Below, one piece after another: positions 1 through 13,229 of a DNA stretch of 64,000 nucleotides (positions are counted from its first letter, which is position 1; every line of letters starts with the position of its first letter). Under the pieces are notes generated by a model, which was not told the origin of the DNA, made no database searches, and worked only from the letters and a program-made list of their open reading frames with translations. The stretch comes from Crocodylus rhombifer (Eukaryota > Chordata > Crocodylia > Crocodylidae): positions 328,616 to 392,615 of the forward strand of contig JAVSML010000955.1 of NCBI GenBank assembly GCA_038503035.1, written 5' to 3'. Both the position numbers and the translations under genes were made by a program.

Positions 1-690
1 GTTCACCCTACTAGTTACCTTACCCACTCGACGCCTTATGTTGAATTCTCTGAATCCTTATTATCCAAATCCTTATTCTTCTATCTGCATTAGGTGTCTT
101 TCCTTATTGGTTATAACAAGAGCTAAAGAAGAAAAAAATGTAAGATGACAAGGTTTATTATAATTTTCCCACTAGTTCTGGTCTTCCTATAAAATAGCCT
201 TTTTATAGAAGCTACTCACACTATTTAATGGCCTTTTCACTTTTTATTCCTTCAAATTCACAAATCCAGATGGAAGGAAAAGAGCCCCATTTATCTGAAC
301 TAGTCTGAAATGTGGCACCTGTGATAAATAGGTCTGAATTGGCCCTAGATGGGGTTGCACAGGAAACAGAGTGTAAACCCATGGAGGCCAGTGGATTCCA
401 TTAGCTCTTTCTGAGCTAAGCATAGCTAATAGAGACAAAAGAAAATTAATCCACCCCCTTTGTTTAGTATGACAGAGGTAACTAATGGGGTCCCTACCCC
501 ATTACTAGGGAGTCTTGGTGGCTTAGGGTTTGCTCTCTTCCCCCTGCTACCTTCCCCTTCCACCTTTCTTCTCATTTTCACTTCCATTTCTCTCCTTTTA
601 CAAACATGCACTTTTTCCCTTTACCTTACCATGTGGTCTGAGTTGGTTCATATCTGTGTGCTGCTACATTTTGTACACAGGCTGAGGATG
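1..690. other. No gene seen
   Basis: AT-rich, with short open frames only. A C/T-rich stretch lies at about 535-600. Confidence 0.6.
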
Positions 691-1260
691 TGAAACAAGA
701 TGGCCACTGAGTCCAGGTGACCTGATGACCCAGGACACAGATGTGAAGGGGAGCCTGATGCATAAAACCAAGCTTTAGGCCAAAAGGGAAAGTCTGCCAG
801 GAGGAGTTGCTGAGGATATAACCTGCCTTGGGAGGCATGAGGACAGAAGCATAGGCTGTGGTAGGGGGAACTTAGAAGGAAGCCTGAATAAAGAGAGCCT
901 GCAGACTTGCATGGAGAGCAAGTTAAGTACTCTGTGCACTTTTCTGTTTTGTTTTCTATGTGGAGTGTGCCACACAGGGGTGAGGTGAACCCCTGCAAGC
1001 TGGGAAATCCCAGCTGCTTGCCCCAGCCACAGGGCTGCACTTTCCCTTTCTGCTTTGACTGGGGTATTCTTAGCCACCTGACCCTTCCACCCCCAGATGA
1101 CAACCCCCTTGCAGATCCATCAGTGCCCCCAATCCCGCCAACCCTCCCCACCGGACCTGCCACCCCCCTCTGCAGATCCACTAGACCCACCCCAATCCTG
1201 CCCCTCCCCACCCCAAATTACTTAGATCAGATTCCTAGAGCTGGTCCCAGCACTGGCTGA
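690..1260 (+). repeat. LTR-like block with a C-rich tandem duplication
   Basis: Contains CATAAAACC (about 761), AATAAA (887-892) and a GT/T-rich stretch after it, in an order seen in LTRs. A C-rich segment follows in which GCAGATCCA recurs at 1111 and 1172 (period 61). Frames of 117 and 187 codons cross it on opposite strands and match nothing I recognise. The LTR reading is weak. Confidence 0.25.
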
Positions 1261-1440
1261 TGTATGCACACACCAAACCTGATCTATAATTATAGACTGG
1301 TTATTGTGAACATGTGCACATACCCATGGAGGCCCTAGTGCATAGAAATGTATACAGAAACCAAACAGAGGCTCTAGTAACAGTATGAACAGTAACAGCA
1401 TGAACAGGCCTTGCTGACCAGATGTGCTGGGAAAGTTAGG

Positions 1441-1945
1441 TTGGCACCTTAGGGTTTAAGGCTGAATTAATTCAGTCTTCACAGGTTAGTCTGCTGCATA
1501 GATAGAACCAATAAGCAAGTGAACAGACATTCACTTCTGATTCCAGAAATACAGCCATATGCCTGCAGTGGCCCAGGCCAGAAGCTGAGAGATGCTAGAG
1601 CATGGCTCCCTGCTCACCTAGTGCAGACAGCTTGGGCCAAGACTAGTCTACCCACCCTGCAAGGCAGGGGGGGAGGGGTTTACAGGGGAGGGAGAAAAAC
1701 ATCTTGGGATGCTGGGGAATTATGAGTTAACTTGAATCTGCAGGGGATTTGGGATGGAAGTTCAATAAACCATTTTAACCTAAATCAGTTAAGTCTGATG
1801 CTACATGCATCTAGGTTTATCTTAAACCACTTTTGGCCATTTTGAACTGCACTGAACTTATGTTGTGTTGCAGGTTTGAACCTGATTCCAATCACTTATA
1901 TTGGTTTATGTGTAATTTCTCTCCATAGCCTAGAAGGCCAAGGCA
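1441..1945 (-). repeat. Unclassified interspersed repeat, family B copy 1
   Basis: Read on the minus strand it matches 50405-50880 over nearly its full length: AAATTACACATAAACC, then ACTTAACTGATTTAGGTTAA, then CTTCTGGCCTGGGCCACTGC, and ACTAACCTGTGAAGA near the end. A shared GAGAAATTACACATAAAC or GGGACAGAAATTACACATAA terminus is reminiscent of hAT ends, but the opposite end has no matching inverted repeat, so the class is open. Confidence 0.75.
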
Positions 1946-4900
1946 CAGAGAAGTGACTGAAAAGATTGGTACAGGACCCCAAAACAGGTTCCTCTGTCTG
2001 GTAGGAGGTCTCAATATCTTGTGTGAGTTGAATGTTAATGATGTCATCTAAAGATGTTTAGTGATTGCTGATGACTATGCTGTGTATACTATAATGTAAA
2101 GTTATTTTCACTGGTCTGGGAACCCTGAATAATTTTTACTGAGCTAGGGGGTATATTTATTATGGTACAATGTACACAACTAACCTGTGAACCAAATGGT
2201 CATGGATGCTAGTGCCAAAGCTTATTTGTAGACATTAAAAACCTGACTGAGCTTTTGTTACTAGGAACCACAGTCTGTAGACCCTTTATTATAACAATAA
2301 ACTCATTGGGAGTAGTAAAATAGGATCACATATGCCATCCTGACAGAGCTCTTACTGGACCACCTCATACTGAAGGTTCCTGATATGACCGGTAATATTC
2401 AACTCCCAACAGTATATGACAGGCTGTGATGCTGGGATTGGGAAGATTTGATTTCTTCCTCAGACTGGAAGGATTAAAATTTTGGATGAAATCTATCATC
2501 TCCCAGGAGAGGTCACTGACCAGCAAGTAGAGCCTGTTTGAGGGTGCAACAAACAACCTGCTGTTGAAGCTGTGCAACGGGGCAGAAAAGAATTCAAGGT
2601 TTGTTGGATGAACTAGAGGGAGAGAGCTAGAGGGATCATGGTTATGCAGCCTCGCAGGGTATTCAGCTGAAAGGGAAGAATCCTGGTTTCCAGTCACTGC
2701 TCTAGGAGTGTTTGTGTTAAACACATTAAAAAGGAATTGGGTCTGAAGGTAGTCTCAGAGAAAGACTAGATTTTAGACATATGTCTGTCATTTCCTGCTG
2801 GCTAGTTTAGATGGCTCCTGAATCAGTTTGGTAGATATGAGCCCATTCTGAGGCACCTACTATTCATATATATTGTATTGTAAGCTGATGCCTTTCCCTC
2901 AGATTCCTGGATTTCACTCTGGGGCACTAGTTGCTTACCTCTTTACTGGATCTAGCCTGAAATAACTTGTCCAAGTTCATACAAGAAGTCTTTGGTAGGG
3001 ACATTGGCAAGGATGTTGTCAGAAGTTGTAGCCTATCCACTGGGTCATCTTTGCTTTCTAAAGGATCACTGATCAAAGACAAATTTTTTTGAAAGCCAGG
3101 TTATATTCACTAGCCCAGATCCTGTAGCTGATGTAAATCTGCTTTGCTTTTTTTACTTCAAAGGACATTTATGATTTATACAGCTAAGAATCTGATCAAA
3201 AACTGATGGAGCTCATAGACTTTAGTAACTGGATGGTAATAATTGTAAAAACATTTGTTTTCCAGAGCCCATGGCTAAACTGAAGAGGTCAAGAAAAGGG
3301 TTGAAACTCTATGCATAAATGACACATATATGTATTTGCTTCCCATTCCTCCCCCCCACACACATACACACCAACGTTACATTTCAAAACGTCAGACTGA
3401 CTGCTTTACTTTTTTTTTAAATGTTTTTATCCATCACTTGAGACCCTGTGTATCTAACAGGATTCAGGGTTCAGATCTTTTATACAGCCTGAATAGTTCA
3501 CATTTTTTGTACTTTATATGTCAGCCCCTTCATACTGTCCAAATGTGCACAGCACATTTTATTTACTATGATTGTGTGACTCCAGATGCTTGAGACCATG
3601 CATTTTAAAATGGAATCCTGGCAAACAGTCTCAACAAAGAGAGGAGGAGGACTGTAACTAAAAGAGTCTATGCTTTAAAGAAAAAAAACTAAACAAAACA
3701 GATGGTTTCTAATCAGTTTGCCAAAGAATGGTAGAGGGGAGTAGGGTGGGGAGGAAATAGCAACAACAACAAAGAAAAAAAAGACCAAACTTGGTTCATT
3801 TCTTGCGGTTGTAATTCTGCGTTCAGTTGGATAATTTAAAAAAGGCTCAGAAAATTACCAAGTCCGGAATTGCTACCCCACATGACCTGGCTTTGGTGCT
3901 GGTGGTTTAAAGGAATTTGACTTCAAAAACAGAAAGAATGACTACAGAGTAGAAAGAAGGAAAATGGCATTTAGTTTTAGAGTCTGCTATTTTTAGCTAG
4001 CTTCTAGCTCTCTAAGAGACTTTTTTTCTCCTCCCATTAAACTTCAATCTAGCTTGTACAGTTTTCTGACAACAGGATCAAAAGTGCTCACATACTAACA
4101 CATACACAAGTGTTAGTACTATATTTGCAAAATTTACAAATTACTATCAAGTGTTCTGAGCATTGGCACTTTGTTTTCTCCACATTCTCCAAGTAAACTA
4201 ATCTCTCATCTGGCCCATCCAATTGTTGTGTCTTTTAAAAATGCTGCTCCATGAGTCAATGGTAAAGGAAGGTTCTTTAGACAGCAAGTAAAGGGCTGGG
4301 TGGAAGAGGGGTGTTCTTCAAGTTACAGAATAGGTATTTTTCATGCCTCTGTCAGCGTTTTATGGATATTCTTCTTTCTTTCTTTAGTCTCTGCTTATCC
4401 ACATTAGGGCTGATCTCCCTCTAGCTAAAACAGTTTGGGTGTGGTTACTTTTGGATTCAGCCAGGGGGGATGTGATGGAGTAGCATGAGATGTACTTTCT
4501 GTTGCTTTCTCCCTCTGCTAGTACAAAAAATAGACTGGCCAATCTAAGAAGATTTATTTTCTTTCTCTCATTTTCATGTCATTACAGTATGCCTCTGCAA
4601 ACCTCTCTACTAGACCATGAATACAGAGATCAAATAGCACGTTTGGATTTCCAAATTGCTCTGTTTTTAAATTACGTTACTTTGGCTTTCCTACATTATA
4701 ATTATCAACTTGATTTGTGTAATGATTTCACAATTACAAAACTAGCTGGAATTTCTGGAATTCTAAAATTAGCTTTATTGACATTCCACTACATTTTTTA
4801 AATGTATTTTTGCAGGCATCTCTGTATTGCTCATCATGGTAAGAACTAAGGACCTCATAGTCTTCAGATTTAAAAAAAATATACTGCTCCCAGTGAGAAG

Positions 4901-7900
4901 ATGGTACTGGTTTAATGCAGTGCAAAAAAAGAATGCAACAACAGTTGTGAGGAAAGGTAAGAGGTATATTACATTGTAAGCACTGTGGCATATTAGAATA
5001 GCTGATAAAAAGTGCACTGGGAATTATGAAAAGAAATGAGAGCTGAAGACTCAATAAAAGAGTGCTATATGCAGCTATTCATGTTTAGGTCAGTAGTGCG
5101 AATATTGCTCAAAATCATTACTGATTCTTGAAAGTCATTAGTCTCTAGTTGGCTGGTATGAAAATAGCTAAGCCCTTATTTCAAACTTAAAGATCTGAAT
5201 CTGAGTTGATCCTTAGCCCCAAAACATCCATTTTAGCCACCTAACTTGATTGAGCCCTGATATTCTGATTATCATCTCTCAGCAATTTATTTCTGTGAAG
5301 AATTCATTCCTTAAACTAAATACTATGCTCTGGTACCAGGATGAAAGTTGCCATGACTTCATTGTTCTCTTCCTCTTCATTTGTTGTCATCTGTTTCCAG
5401 GGACCTTTTATAATGACCTGAGATGTTTGTCAAATGTCATCCCTGTTTGCTTCAGGGATGCATTTGGTAGTCCTGCCCTGAGTCATGTGCAGTTTTTAAC
5501 TGTAATATTTTGTAGGTGAACTGTCAGTGCAGCTTCAGTGCTTTAGACACTATTTTCTTTGAAGTCTTCACCAAGAATTTCCTTGAAGTCCTTGCTCAAG
5601 ATCTCTGCACATACGCTTTCATTATTATAGATGGTACATGTTGTTCTTGTATACCAACTTGCCTAAATTATGGATAGCTGCTAATATATCTATATCCATT
5701 AGCTGGTCATAGTCTCATATCCTGTCTCTTTTCTCAACTGAGAGATGATATTAATATCAATTATAGATGAGCCTGAACCAAATGAGTTTTGGGACAGTTT
5801 GATTTTTTGGGGGGTTTGAATCCAGATTTTGCAACTCAAGTAAATAGCCGTGATAGGCCATCCTTTACTGAGCCAAGAACTATTACATTATTAAGATATA
5901 ACTGAATATTTAAAAATTGAAATATGCTGGTCTTGTATTATTAAACTGGCAACTATGCAATACATATTAGGAGGAAATGCCTTCCCAGATTCCAGAGGCA
6001 AACTATGTAAAAGCCACTCCCCTGTATTTTCATGTGATATCTCCAACTTCAATATTGAACATTAGATGTGAATCATTTATTTACATTCTCCTCACTCAAT
6101 TTTATCTGTTTAACTAGCTAAATTGACCCTTGCATTGGTATCTGTACCAATGCAAACTACTGCATTATCATCAAAGGGTATACATTTTGACAAAATATTC
6201 ATATCTTGGCTATGGGATGGAGTTTACGGTGATTCCATTTTGTATGAAACATAGGACAAGGAACTCCAGACTTGGCCTAATTTTTAGAACAGAGAATTAA
6301 ACAGGTCTTGCATATATCACATACATATTGGATAGTCTTAATCTTGTTCTTTCTCTGACCAATGAATATTTAATATTTTATACCATCTGGGACAGCATCA
6401 AGAGGAGAGAGCAAGTTTAATATTCATCCTATATCTTGACAATTAGAGCTTTTTTCTAGGATGTAAGAGAGACAAGTTCAGGTCTCTGTTCGAAATTGGG
6501 CTGAGTAGAACTGGGTCTACTCTGGGTCTCCTATATCCAGACAGTACCCTAACCCTCAGAAAACTGGCCTTTTTTGGATCATATACACCTCAAGAAAGGC
6601 CTCAAACTTGGATCTGTAGCATGTTGCTGGACTCCTGGCTGTTGCAGCACAGCCAACCGGCAGCTGTAGCAATGGCTATTTTAGGCCCTTGACCTCCCAA
6701 CATGGTGTTCATCTCTGCTGCCTTCATTGCCCCCTGTGTTACTGTGTGTAAGGATAAAGCTGAGTGAGGCTTTTGCCTCACATCACGATTAGCTGGGCTA
6801 GCTGAACCTAAATGAGGGCCAGCTGAGCCCTGGTCCTTTCCTGTTGATGGGTCTGCTTTTGAGGAAATCCTCTAGCACCTAAACCTTGCTGCACAACTTA
6901 CTGGTCTTCAGACCCAGAGCACTTCCTCTTCTGGTAACTCCACTGCTTTCTGCCCCAGTATCCCTGATTGTGCATCCAACCCCTTGGAGTTTGGACTTGG
7001 CTTGATCTCAACTTGTTTTCTGATCTATGATTCTAGTTGGTAGTTGGTTTCTGACTCTCAGCTTCTGAGCCTCATCCCTGGTTCCAGTCCTGCCTCTACC
7101 CACTAGGCTAGACATCCCAGTGTGCCATAACAGGGTATGCGTAAACATACAAATGAACCCAAATAAGTTTAGCAGTTTACTTTTATCAGTTGGAAACCAT
7201 ACTGGTAGAACATTGTACAAGATTCAAAGGGGCCTGGGAATGGACACTGGGTACCCCAGTTCTACTGGGAGAAGGGGAGGGTCTGTTGTCTTTAGTCCCG
7301 GTGTAGGCAGGGCCCACCGGGACAGAGTGGGGTATGGGTGGGGACAGATCCAGGTCCAAACAAGCAGAACATGGATCTGCTGGACCCACCTGCTCCCATG
7401 CCCAAACTACATGTACCCTTTCTCTGCTGGGACTGAAGACCTCAGACCTGCCGCACTCCACACATACATATGTATGGTCTGGGTTCTTCAGTCCCAGCAA
7501 GGGCCAGTCAGTATCTGGGGAGAGGGAGGAGCAGGGGGGTCTAAAAACAATGGGGCAGGAGCAGGTCAGGGGCCAGTTCTAGTGGGTCATTGCCCCTGTC
7601 TGCTCAGGGTACCAGGGCTAACAGCTGCCCAGCCCTGGGGATTTCCCTGACCCTCCATTGTCAGAGGTTTTCTGTGTCTTGCGTTACAGCCCAAGTCACA
7701 TACTGTCTCCCTGGAAGTAGTGGGTAGAGAAAGGTACTCTGCAATGCTCAAAAACAGTGCAGGGCCATCTATCGGTGAGGTAAGAAACTCAGAGAATTCT
7801 GTCTTGCTCAACAAGTTCGAAGTTTTGACTAAACCCACCATTTTTGGTCTGATAGAAAGTCTTTGAACATTTCTACACTTAGGGTTTTTATTAGTGGAAC

Positions 7901-8324
7901 TACAATTCCACCACTAGAAATGCAATGCTTATATGTACCCTTAGTTATGCTATTGCTTGAGTTCATTGCTCTTTAGAATTTAAACAAATGCTAAACAATG
8001 AAAATTTTCATGAACCATTATTGTTGTTTTCCAGCAAGCCCTTGTGCAAACTCCACCATAAATACAATTAACATGAGTGCAGCTTATCTTGGTTTGAATG
8101 TAGGCTAGGATCAGTTTAACAATCCACTGAGGATTTGCATCACTACAGCTGCAATGGTTCACCTCCGTTTATGGACTAAATCCCTCATTGTGACCAATGC
8201 CGTATGTTTAGGAAGTCTGACCTTTGCAAAGGAGGTTTGATTTTAGGATTTAGAGCAAGTATTATGTGTGCATCAATGCAGGAGACCCGCAGTCTGAATT
8301 GGATTCTAATTCTTGTTTCATTTA
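1946..8324. other. Intergenic, no gene seen
   Basis: AT-rich sequence with short homopolymers, a CA-rich patch at 3352-3371 and a GC-richer block at about 6580-7650 that holds the hairpins at 7295-7499. Frames up to 176 codons occur in the GC-rich block without recognisable protein. Confidence 0.55.
7425..7499. repeat. Imperfect 24-bp hairpin in a GC-rich block
   Basis: TGCTGGGACTGAAGACCTCA (from 7425) pairs with the reverse complement of 7476-7499 (TGCTGGGACTGAAGAACCCA), leaving a 27-nt loop. A second pair, GTCCCGGTG (7295-7303) with CACCGGGAC (7315-7323), lies upstream. The surrounding 7230-7650 is GC-rich and probably a transposon interior. Confidence 0.7.
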
Positions 8325-8470
8325 TTATTTCTTTTGACCCTGAGCACTTGACCATGCTGTGTCTTGAATTTCCCCGTTTGTAAAATCAAAATTATGAGTC
8401 TTGCTCACCTCCTAGGCTTAGAGCTTGTAAAAACATTTTGAAATTCAGAACTGAAAGGCATTGAAGGATA
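8325..8470 (+). repeat. MIR-like SINE fragment
   Basis: GAGCACTTGACCATGCTGTG, then TTGAATTTCCCCGTTTGTAA, AATC and later CTCACCTCCTAGGCTTAGAG follow the order of the MIR 3' half (CACTTAACCTC, CAGTTTCCCCATCTGTAAAATGG, CTACCTCATAGG). Diverged, as expected of such an old repeat. Confidence 0.55.
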
Positions 8471-11400
8471 TTGTTTGGTACATTTCAAGTTTACACAGCT
8501 TTCTTAATGTCTTCTGTATTGCTTGTGAAGTCAGTGCTTTTCATATGGGCTATGGTTCAAGTCATTAAAATCCTTGTATATTTCTTTTCCAAAGGGTTTA
8601 CAAGGACCTTATTTATTTTACTATGACAGTCAGTCATGGCAATCTAAGCACCTGCCATACTTTCCTACATGCTTGGCTATGGTTGATTACAGGTGTCTCT
8701 TTGTAAAGGAGCTTTTCTCCATACTCTATTTTTTAATCACTTGACATACTTTTTTCCACTCATTTGAATATTTAGTAGTTCTTAAGGAAGCTGTTTTTAA
8801 TGTAAACTACATGTAATAATCATTATTTGGGTTCTATATTGGAATATGATGAGAACATATCAAGTGATCATCAGAGCAATAATGCTCATTTTACTACAAC
8901 CTTTGAAAAATGCTTTCGTACCCAGCCAAGATCTGTTTGTCCCTAAGCCAACTCATTTCCCCCTTGAGCTTAATCTGTACGGTTTCATTTTTTGGTACTT
9001 GACCTACTTCGTAGAAGTGTCCTCAAATGGAACTAAATTAAGTACGAACAAACCAAAGCCTGAATCTATGAGAAATCATTTTAAATTATTTAGAAAATAA
9101 CAGTCTCCTTAGAGACACCTTGAACCATCCCATTATGCTAATTTGCAGGTTGTGTTATACTTTACATTTAATCCCAGCAATATCATGGTATATCATAGTC
9201 TAAATTATATGTGTCCCTTAGATAAAGCAATACATATATTTGTCATATAATGAGGCAGAAGGAGTCAAACATGCCGTGAATGTTAGCTGAGATGCTTGGG
9301 GTGCACCGCCTCATAGGAGCACCAAAAACTATGAGCTACTCAAAAAAGCAAGTTTTTCAGTGAAAATTGCCTTACATCCTTAACTATGAAAAGATTGGTT
9401 TCTCCATAATGTGTGCACCCAGTATTTAGAACACAGTAAAAGGTACACTCTTGTTTCTACTGTAGCTACTCTCTACAGTGGTTTAAATCTGCTGGAAATA
9501 AATGAAAATACCTACTTTTGCACCAAGGCTAGGCTAAATACTCAATCAAGTAATCAAAACAGTCTAAACCTCTCCTTTCTTAAATATGCAGCATCCTTCT
9601 CTTGCTGGAGATATACCCACCACCATCCTTCTGTATTCCAGTGTTTGACAAGGTATGTAGATGATCTCCTCCCTCAATTCTAACAAGCTTTATCAGATAC
9701 AAGAGGCCCAACTCCTTCAAATTCATATCTACTATTCAATGGATGCATCAGCATGTGCAATTAATTCTCAGCAATAAACTCTAGCACATATCGTGCTTTG
9801 GGGTGCACCCGGGACCGCAGCATGTTGAACCAGGTCAGAGCAGCCCTGACTGGTAGAAGGTCCAGTGGGTCAACCTGCAAGCCCAAGGCTGCTCCAGCTC
9901 AGATCAGTGTGTTCCAGAGGCTCTCATTGAGGCATGAGGGTGCTCCAGTGTGGGGCTAGCCAGCAGACAGCAACCGCATTGAAGCACCCTTGTGCCCCAG
10001 CCAATTAAGCCAATGTCTACATATGCATTGATGCACACAAAAAAACTCCAAAGCAGAAGTTTCTTAGTTTTGCGCACTCTAATAGAGCTGCACATTTAAA
10101 CCCCAAGATGTTTACTGTGGAGCTAATTGGGCAACTCAGCAATAAACATCTTGTGTAGATGTGCCCAATGTGACTTTATTTAACTTACTAAGTAGCAACT
10201 GTGACACAGGTAAGAGACTTCCAATGTGATTAAAAATCACATAGGCCCCAACATAATTTGAAAAAAGGCAGGAAGTAAAGATTTTTAGGGGAAGAAGAAG
10301 GTTGTAGTATGGAGTCACAAAGAAATGAGGAGTCTTTAAGAAAAGAACACAGGAGTATTTAATCACACATTTCTAATTCCACAAGACAGAGAGAGCACTA
10401 AGTCAATCTTTAAGAGCCTTAATTGTGAGGCAGGAAAAATATATATGCAACCTCATCTGCTTCTCCCAACCCCAATTTAAAACATTTTAGGAAAAAATAT
10501 TTTACACTATTCTTTCTCTCTTATTTCTGCTTCCAGTCCTCATTTTTGCAAAGTAGTATGTGGAAGAATGCCACTAAATACCTAGCAGCACCTATGCTGT
10601 TTGAGAAGGCACCATGCAGTGCTATATTTTACCTTTTATATTTTACATGTCTTACCAAATGAATCTAGTGAATCAAAATTTAAATAAATTCCTGCTGATA
10701 CCCTTCCATTTTTATATAACACAGCCTATTACGTGCACAGCAAGTAGTTCTTTAAATCACATGAGAACATATTGTACAGAAATTCTCAAGAGAAACACTG
10801 GTTAACCAATTTTCTCATGAGCAGTTCAATGAGGAAACATTCCTTTACCATTCCAGATTTGCACCCAGCATGACCTAGTAGACGTGACCCATTTGCACTC
10901 AAATTTGTTTGCATTTGCCTCCTGTTGGTATTTGTATGAGCTGTTTCTGAGAAACTTGCAGCACTGTCTTAATGTTGGCAGGGGTTTCTGTGTGACCAAG
11001 TGTCATGTGGGATCCCCATAGCACAAGTAAATGAACCAGTCTCAAAATTGACAGAATCAATTTTCATTTCTGAAGTCAGGCAGGCTTTCATTTAATGTGT
11101 ATTGACTCTGTAGAGAGATAATAACAATGTTGCTGCTTTCAGTGAAAAAGCACCATTACTGAGAACAATGCACTCAATAAATGTATGCCAGACCTTCTCT
11201 TCCCCAGACCACTGTCCTCTTATAGTTACAAGCTGGGAGCTCTCCAGAAGCACTTTGTCTGCTCCCTGTCCAGCATTACAGTCTGGGAGTCTTGGGCCCA
11301 AAAAGAAGCCAGTATATTATTAGGCATCAGCCCAAAGAATAGGGAGATGATGAGGAAATGAGTATGATTCCTCCCTAGAACTCTACCAAGACATGGGCCG

Positions 11401-12390
11401 ATGAGCTGGCACAGTCTACCGTTCATCCTGTCAGCTGGAGGATTCTTGCCACAGTGTAGTCACCATATGTTTGGCTCCTGACCATGCAGCAGACAGTCTT
11501 TGGAATATTATACTGAAATCAAACAGCTTTCTCTCTCAAGAGCTTACAAACATCGAGTATTTTCAATTGTTTGCCAAGCTTTAAATAGACAAAGCTGGAA
11601 ATGGAATGCATCAGGTTCTAAACAAATCGCTTCTCAGCCTTTTACAGGCTAAGATCATGTGATACCCCATAAATAGAAATATATACAAAGATGAAGCAAA
11701 GGCATACCAATCACAGTTGGATAAAAGGGAGGTAATGCATTCTTAGAGTGATATATTCAACACAGTTGATTGAATAAAAGATATCACCATAGAAATCCTT
11801 GTCTTTCACATTAATTTCTGGACCTTCACGGCTACAATATTGCTCTAATGCTACTGTAATTGCATAAAATGCATTGATTAGCTGATCAGATAATGACTCT
11901 GTTAGGGCTATGGCTGGTGGGAATACCTATATAGCTACATTCTTCCAGCTGAATACCGTATGTCCTCTGAAACATTTAATGTCAGTGCACAGTTACAGCA
12001 TGATATTGTTAAATAAATGATCTTGCTTTTTCCTCCAAGATCTGACTTGTATTGTATATTCTTGTTCCTGAAGTGAAAAGAAAGTGCCTAAATTTGGGCA
12101 GGATCATGCCCAAATTAAAAGACTTGCTTATCTAGTTCCTATTTTTTGACTGAAGTAGAAATAACAGCAATTCCTCTTTGAAGTTTTCCTCTCTGAATTT
12201 CGATGATATAAAACATTCCCATACAACGCTTTAATATTCTAATTAAGATATGCGTTACATGGTTTGACATCCTATTTCATTTCCTTGTAAGCCTGACTGA
12301 AAATGCTATCATGAAAAATTTACTTGTTGTTGTTTGTCCTCTTTTACAGTGGTTTCCCTACTGTGGGAGAAATATTTAAGGGCCTGGTTG
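8471..12390. other. Intergenic, no gene seen
   Basis: AT-rich apart from the hAT-like remnant at 9776-10166. Nothing else was recognised. Confidence 0.55.
9776..10166. mobile_element. hAT-like element remnant
   Basis: The right end reads CTTGTGTAGATGTGCCC, the reverse complement of the family terminus GGGCACATCTACA seen at 29.6 kb. Inside is an 11-bp perfect inverted repeat (10104-10114 with 10143-10153). The left edge is approximate. Confidence 0.45.
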
Positions 12391-12490
12391 ACATTATAGA
12401 CATTAGGGCTGGAAGGGACCTTGGAAGTTCGTGAAGTCCAGCCCCTGCCTCAGGGGCGGGAAGTCAGCTGGAGCCAAAGGATCCCAGCAA
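12391..12490 (-). mobile_element. CR1 3'-end fragment
   Basis: About 100 bp reading, on the plus strand, ATAGACATTAGGGCTGGAAG, then GGACC and CCAGCCCCTGCC. This is the reverse complement of the CR1 3' terminus seen at 14.4 kb and 55.5 kb. Confidence 0.85.
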
Positions 12491-13229
12491 AATAAACATC
12501 CAATGTGCAAGATAAATGTCCAAGTTGAGTTTGATTAGAGTCAATATACAAATTTTAAAATCTGCTGGTGATTATCATAGCATTTAGGCTTTTATTAAAG
12601 CTGCCATAGAGCATTCCAGAATTCAGTAAGAATAGCAACACTAAGATTTACATATGTATTCATACTCTCTCTTTCAATGTTGATTTGCATCTACTTAACC
12701 TCTGGGTATATTCCATAAAAAATGCTAAATTAACTAAGATTAAGATTGCTTGAAAAACATAAACCTCTTAGGCATGTGTGTAGCTAATCCTATCCATATG
12801 TTATCTCTTTAGAACACAGCATATTCCACATACTTATATATATATTTATTGTTCATAGAGAGCTTTGTATTTTAATTCTTATACTTGTACAGTAGTCCAA
12901 TTGTCATAATGATTCATTATGTCCTTGTTTTATATACGCTTTCTCCTTCTAAGCATATATTTTAACAACTTAGTTGAGAATATTTTCTATGCACATATTC
13001 TTTTAACCAATCAGCATAGTTTTCCTGTGGTATAAATCAGGGAATGACAGAATTAAGAAAGAAGCTAAAAATTGAAAATGGAGATGACCTGAGTAGGCTG
13101 ATAATTCTTCACTATTGCATTGTGCTCTTAAACATAATTGGCAGCATGTTCTCTAAAACTAGTTTATTGTATATTTTACAAATGACTTTCTAAGATATTC
13201 AGAGAATAATACACAAAACAGGAACATGT
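12491..13229. other. Intergenic, no gene seen
   Basis: AT-rich spacer between two CR1 pieces, with a short TA-rich patch near 12837. Confidence 0.6.

Noticed and set aside
648..1260. 187-codon and 117-codon frames in opposite orientation
   Set aside because: They cross an LTR-like, C-rich tandem block. The Gly/Arg- and Pro-rich ends come from the tandem duplication.
7120..7650. 176-codon frame in the GC-rich block
   Set aside because: It crosses hairpin-forming repeat-like sequence and has no recognisable domain.
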